DNA of 6,860 nucleotides. It comes from Planctomycetota bacterium (GTDB taxonomy: Bacteria > Planctomycetota > Phycisphaerae > UBA1845 > PWPN01). The stretch spans positions 1-6,860 of the forward strand of contig JACQVT010000078.1 of the NCBI GenBank assembly GCA_016209665.1, read 5' to 3'. Shown here one piece after another: positions 6,262 to 6,860 of the stretch. Positions within the stretch are counted from its first letter, which is position 1. Every line of letters begins with the position of its first letter. The notes below the pieces were generated by a model. That model saw only the letters and a list, made by a program, of their open reading frames with translations, was not told where the DNA came from and searched no databases. A program made the position numbers and the translations under genes.

Positions 6262-6333
6262 CCTTTGACACGTGACCGGGGGGCTTCACCCGCCGGCTCG
6301 GCGCGGCGCGAAGCGCCGGTCACGTGTCAAGGG
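6262..6333 (+). repeat. Structured cloverleaf-like repeat, copy 1, at the rnpB P12 position
   Basis: The outer stem is ttgacacgtgaccgg (6265-6279) paired perfectly with ccggtcacgtgtcaa (6316-6330), and it can be extended by cct/ggg-type pairs. Inside are three small hairpins in series: ggg-cttca-ccc (6281-6291), cgccg-gct-cggcg (6291-6303) and cggcgc-gaa-gcgccg (6304-6318). The last competes with the inner end of the outer stem. The right arm (6310-6333) matches the right arm of copy 2 at 21 of 24 positions. The element sits where E. coli has the P12 hairpin. Confidence 0.8.
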
Positions 6334-6507
6334 TAAGGGTGAAATGGTGCGGTAAGAGCGCACCGCGGCGCGGGTGACCGTGCCGGCAGGGCAAACCCCA
6401 CCGCCAGCAAGCCCAAATAAGCAGCCAGAGGTGGCCCGCCTCGTTACGAGCTGCGGGTAGGGCGCTCGAGCGGCCCGGCGACGGACCGCCCAGATGAATG
6501 ATCGCCA

Positions 6508-6584
6508 CCCTCGACGCGTGGCCGCAGGCTTCGCCTGCCGACGCGAAAGCGTCGCGACGCGGAGCGTCGGCCACGTGTCAAGGG
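6508..6584 (+). repeat. Structured cloverleaf-like repeat, copy 2, at the rnpB P19 position
   Basis: The outer stem is ccctcgacgcgtggccg (6508-6524) with cggccacgtgtcaaggg (6568-6584), with one C-A mismatch and one G-U pair. Inside are three hairpins in series: caggc-ttc-gcctg (6525-6537), gacgc-gaaa-gcgtc (6540-6553, a GNRA loop) and cgacgc-gga-gcgtcg (6555-6569). The layout and the right-arm sequence ending cacgtgtcaaggg are the same as in copy 1. It lies between the 3' strand of P2 and the conserved acagaa...cggctta, where many bacteria have P19. Confidence 0.8.
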
Positions 6585-6647
6585 CAACAGAATTCGGCTT
6601 ATTCGCCCGCTCCGCCATTGTTTGGCCTGTTCCACCCTGTCGCCGGA

Positions 6648-6699
6648 TCTGTATGGGACCGGCTTGCGGGTCTGTGTGGGACCGGCTTCCAGCCGGTCC
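6648..6699. repeat. Degenerate direct repeat ending in a perfect short palindrome
   Basis: An 18-base unit, tctgt(a/g)tgggaccggctt, occurs at 6648-6665 and 6671-6688, offset by 23 bases. The second copy continues into a perfect hairpin: ggaccggct (6679-6687), loop tcc, agccggtcc (6691-6699). The first copy lacks the second arm. I associate the form of the palindrome (gggaccggcttccagccggtcc) with dispersed intergenic repeats in planctomycete-like genomes. It may also act as the end of the rnpB transcript. Confidence 0.7.
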
Positions 6700-6739
6700 A
6701 TTCTCAGTGTGTCTGGTCGGGCAGTCTCGGGAGCGATCT

Positions 6740-6860
6740 ATGACTCTTCTTCTCTGCTCGTTGGCTCTCGCCGGGACGTTCGCCGCGGCCCCCTCTACGC
6801 GGCCCGTACTGAGCGTCGACGGCACGAAGCTGACGCTGCGGACGCGCAAGGTCGAGGTCG
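6740..6860 (+). CDS. Secreted protein of unknown function, N-terminal part (cut by window end)
   Basis: The ATG at 6740 follows gggag (6729-6733) at a 6-base spacing, and the frame stays open to the window edge (40 codons visible). Residues 1-17 (MTLLLCSLALAGTFAAA) are a short hydrophobic signal sequence, with likely cleavage after AAA. The Cys at position 6 is too early and in the wrong context for a normal lipobox. The start of the mature part (STRPVLSVDGTKLTLRTRKV) suggests beta strands, but too little is visible to name a family. It is on the same strand as rnpB, 123 bases downstream of it. Confidence 0.7.
   Translation, partial: MTLLLCSLALAGTFAAAPSTRPVLSVDGTKLTLRTRKVEV

Larger units (their letters stand above)
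6134..6616 (+). ncRNA. rnpB: RNase P RNA (bacterial type A), with two structured insertions
   Basis: This is the catalytic RNA that removes 5' leaders from pre-tRNA. The ends pair as P1: ggcggagtgggcg (6134-6146) with cgcccgctccgcc (6604-6616), broken only by one wobble. P2 is ggcgatc with gatcgcc (6500-6506). The conserved gaggaaagtcc (6176-6186) and acagaattcggctta (6587-6601) form the P4 region: AAG pairs with CTT, the usual bulged U (6184) is present, and ccgaa pairs with ttcgg. Other landmarks include aagtgccacagaaaac (6240-6255), gggtgaaa (6336-6343), gcggtaagagcgcaccgc (6349-6366), aaataag (6415-6421), the GGU of L15 in gggtag (6455-6460), and agatgaatga (6492-6501). The gene runs about 483 bases against about 377 in E. 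coli. The excess is mainly in P12 and P19, each formed by a copy of one repeat (listed separately). There is no obvious intrinsic terminator, so the 3' end is set from P1. Confidence 0.96.

Noticed and set aside
5376..6323. Minus-strand frame that runs through the octamer array with repeated SPSHLLTF-like peptides
   Set aside because: The peptide repeat is only the translation of the octamers, and the frame continues into nadC on one side and rnpB on the other.
6286..6849. Open frames across rnpB and downstream on both strands, including + 6498-6743
   Set aside because: They translate RNase P RNA and intergenic palindromes; peptides such as CGTGFQPV come from the gggaccggcttccagccggtcc repeat.

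Overview
This is a GC-rich window with ordinary bacterial gene structure. I infer Planctomycetota. The reasons are a Tat-exported Gfo/Idh/MocA oxidoreductase of the kind greatly expanded in that phylum, a short palindromic 'gggaccggcttccagccggtcc'-type intergenic repeat that I associate with such genomes, a period-8 'gtgagaag' array, and loosely packed, mostly single-gene transcription units. No 16S rRNA or other decisive marker is present, so this placement is only moderately supported.

Layout, left to right. The window opens in the last 42 codons of a membrane-bound ion-translocating pyrophosphatase (hppA, +). An ~860-base stretch without a convincing gene follows. It holds two strong hairpins, a weak terminator-like hairpin with a T-run, and a possible decayed fragment of an IS1-like transposase. 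Next is a complete Tat-signal Gfo/Idh/MocA oxidoreductase (988-2145, +). It converges on an exported protein (2248-3723, -) with a CsgG-like domain, a long proline-rich insertion, TPR repeats and a proline-rich tail. A ~370-base divergent intergenic region leads to a 47-residue single-span membrane protein (4094-4237, +). That gene converges on an ECF-type sigma factor (4274-4834, -). Divergent from the sigma gene is nadC (4984-5868, +), nicotinate-nucleotide pyrophosphorylase of NAD synthesis, with an extended -10 promoter.

After nadC comes a MITE-like block: a tandem octamer array bounded by 18-bp imperfect inverted repeats. Then comes the RNA component of RNase P (rnpB, about 6134-6616, +) with a near-consensus promoter. 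The window ends in the first 40 codons of a secreted protein of unknown function (from 6740, +).

The genes do not form one pathway. They are housekeeping genes (ion-pumping pyrophosphatase, NAD synthesis, RNase P) interspersed with envelope and regulatory genes. The most notable observation is inside rnpB. Two peripheral helices, at the positions of P12 and P19, are each built from a related copy of the same structured repeat: an outer stem ending in 'cacgtgtcaaggg' that encloses three small hairpins in series. This looks like a mobile or converting cloverleaf-like repeat colonising a catalytic RNA at two tolerated sites, with the core helices kept intact by compensatory changes.
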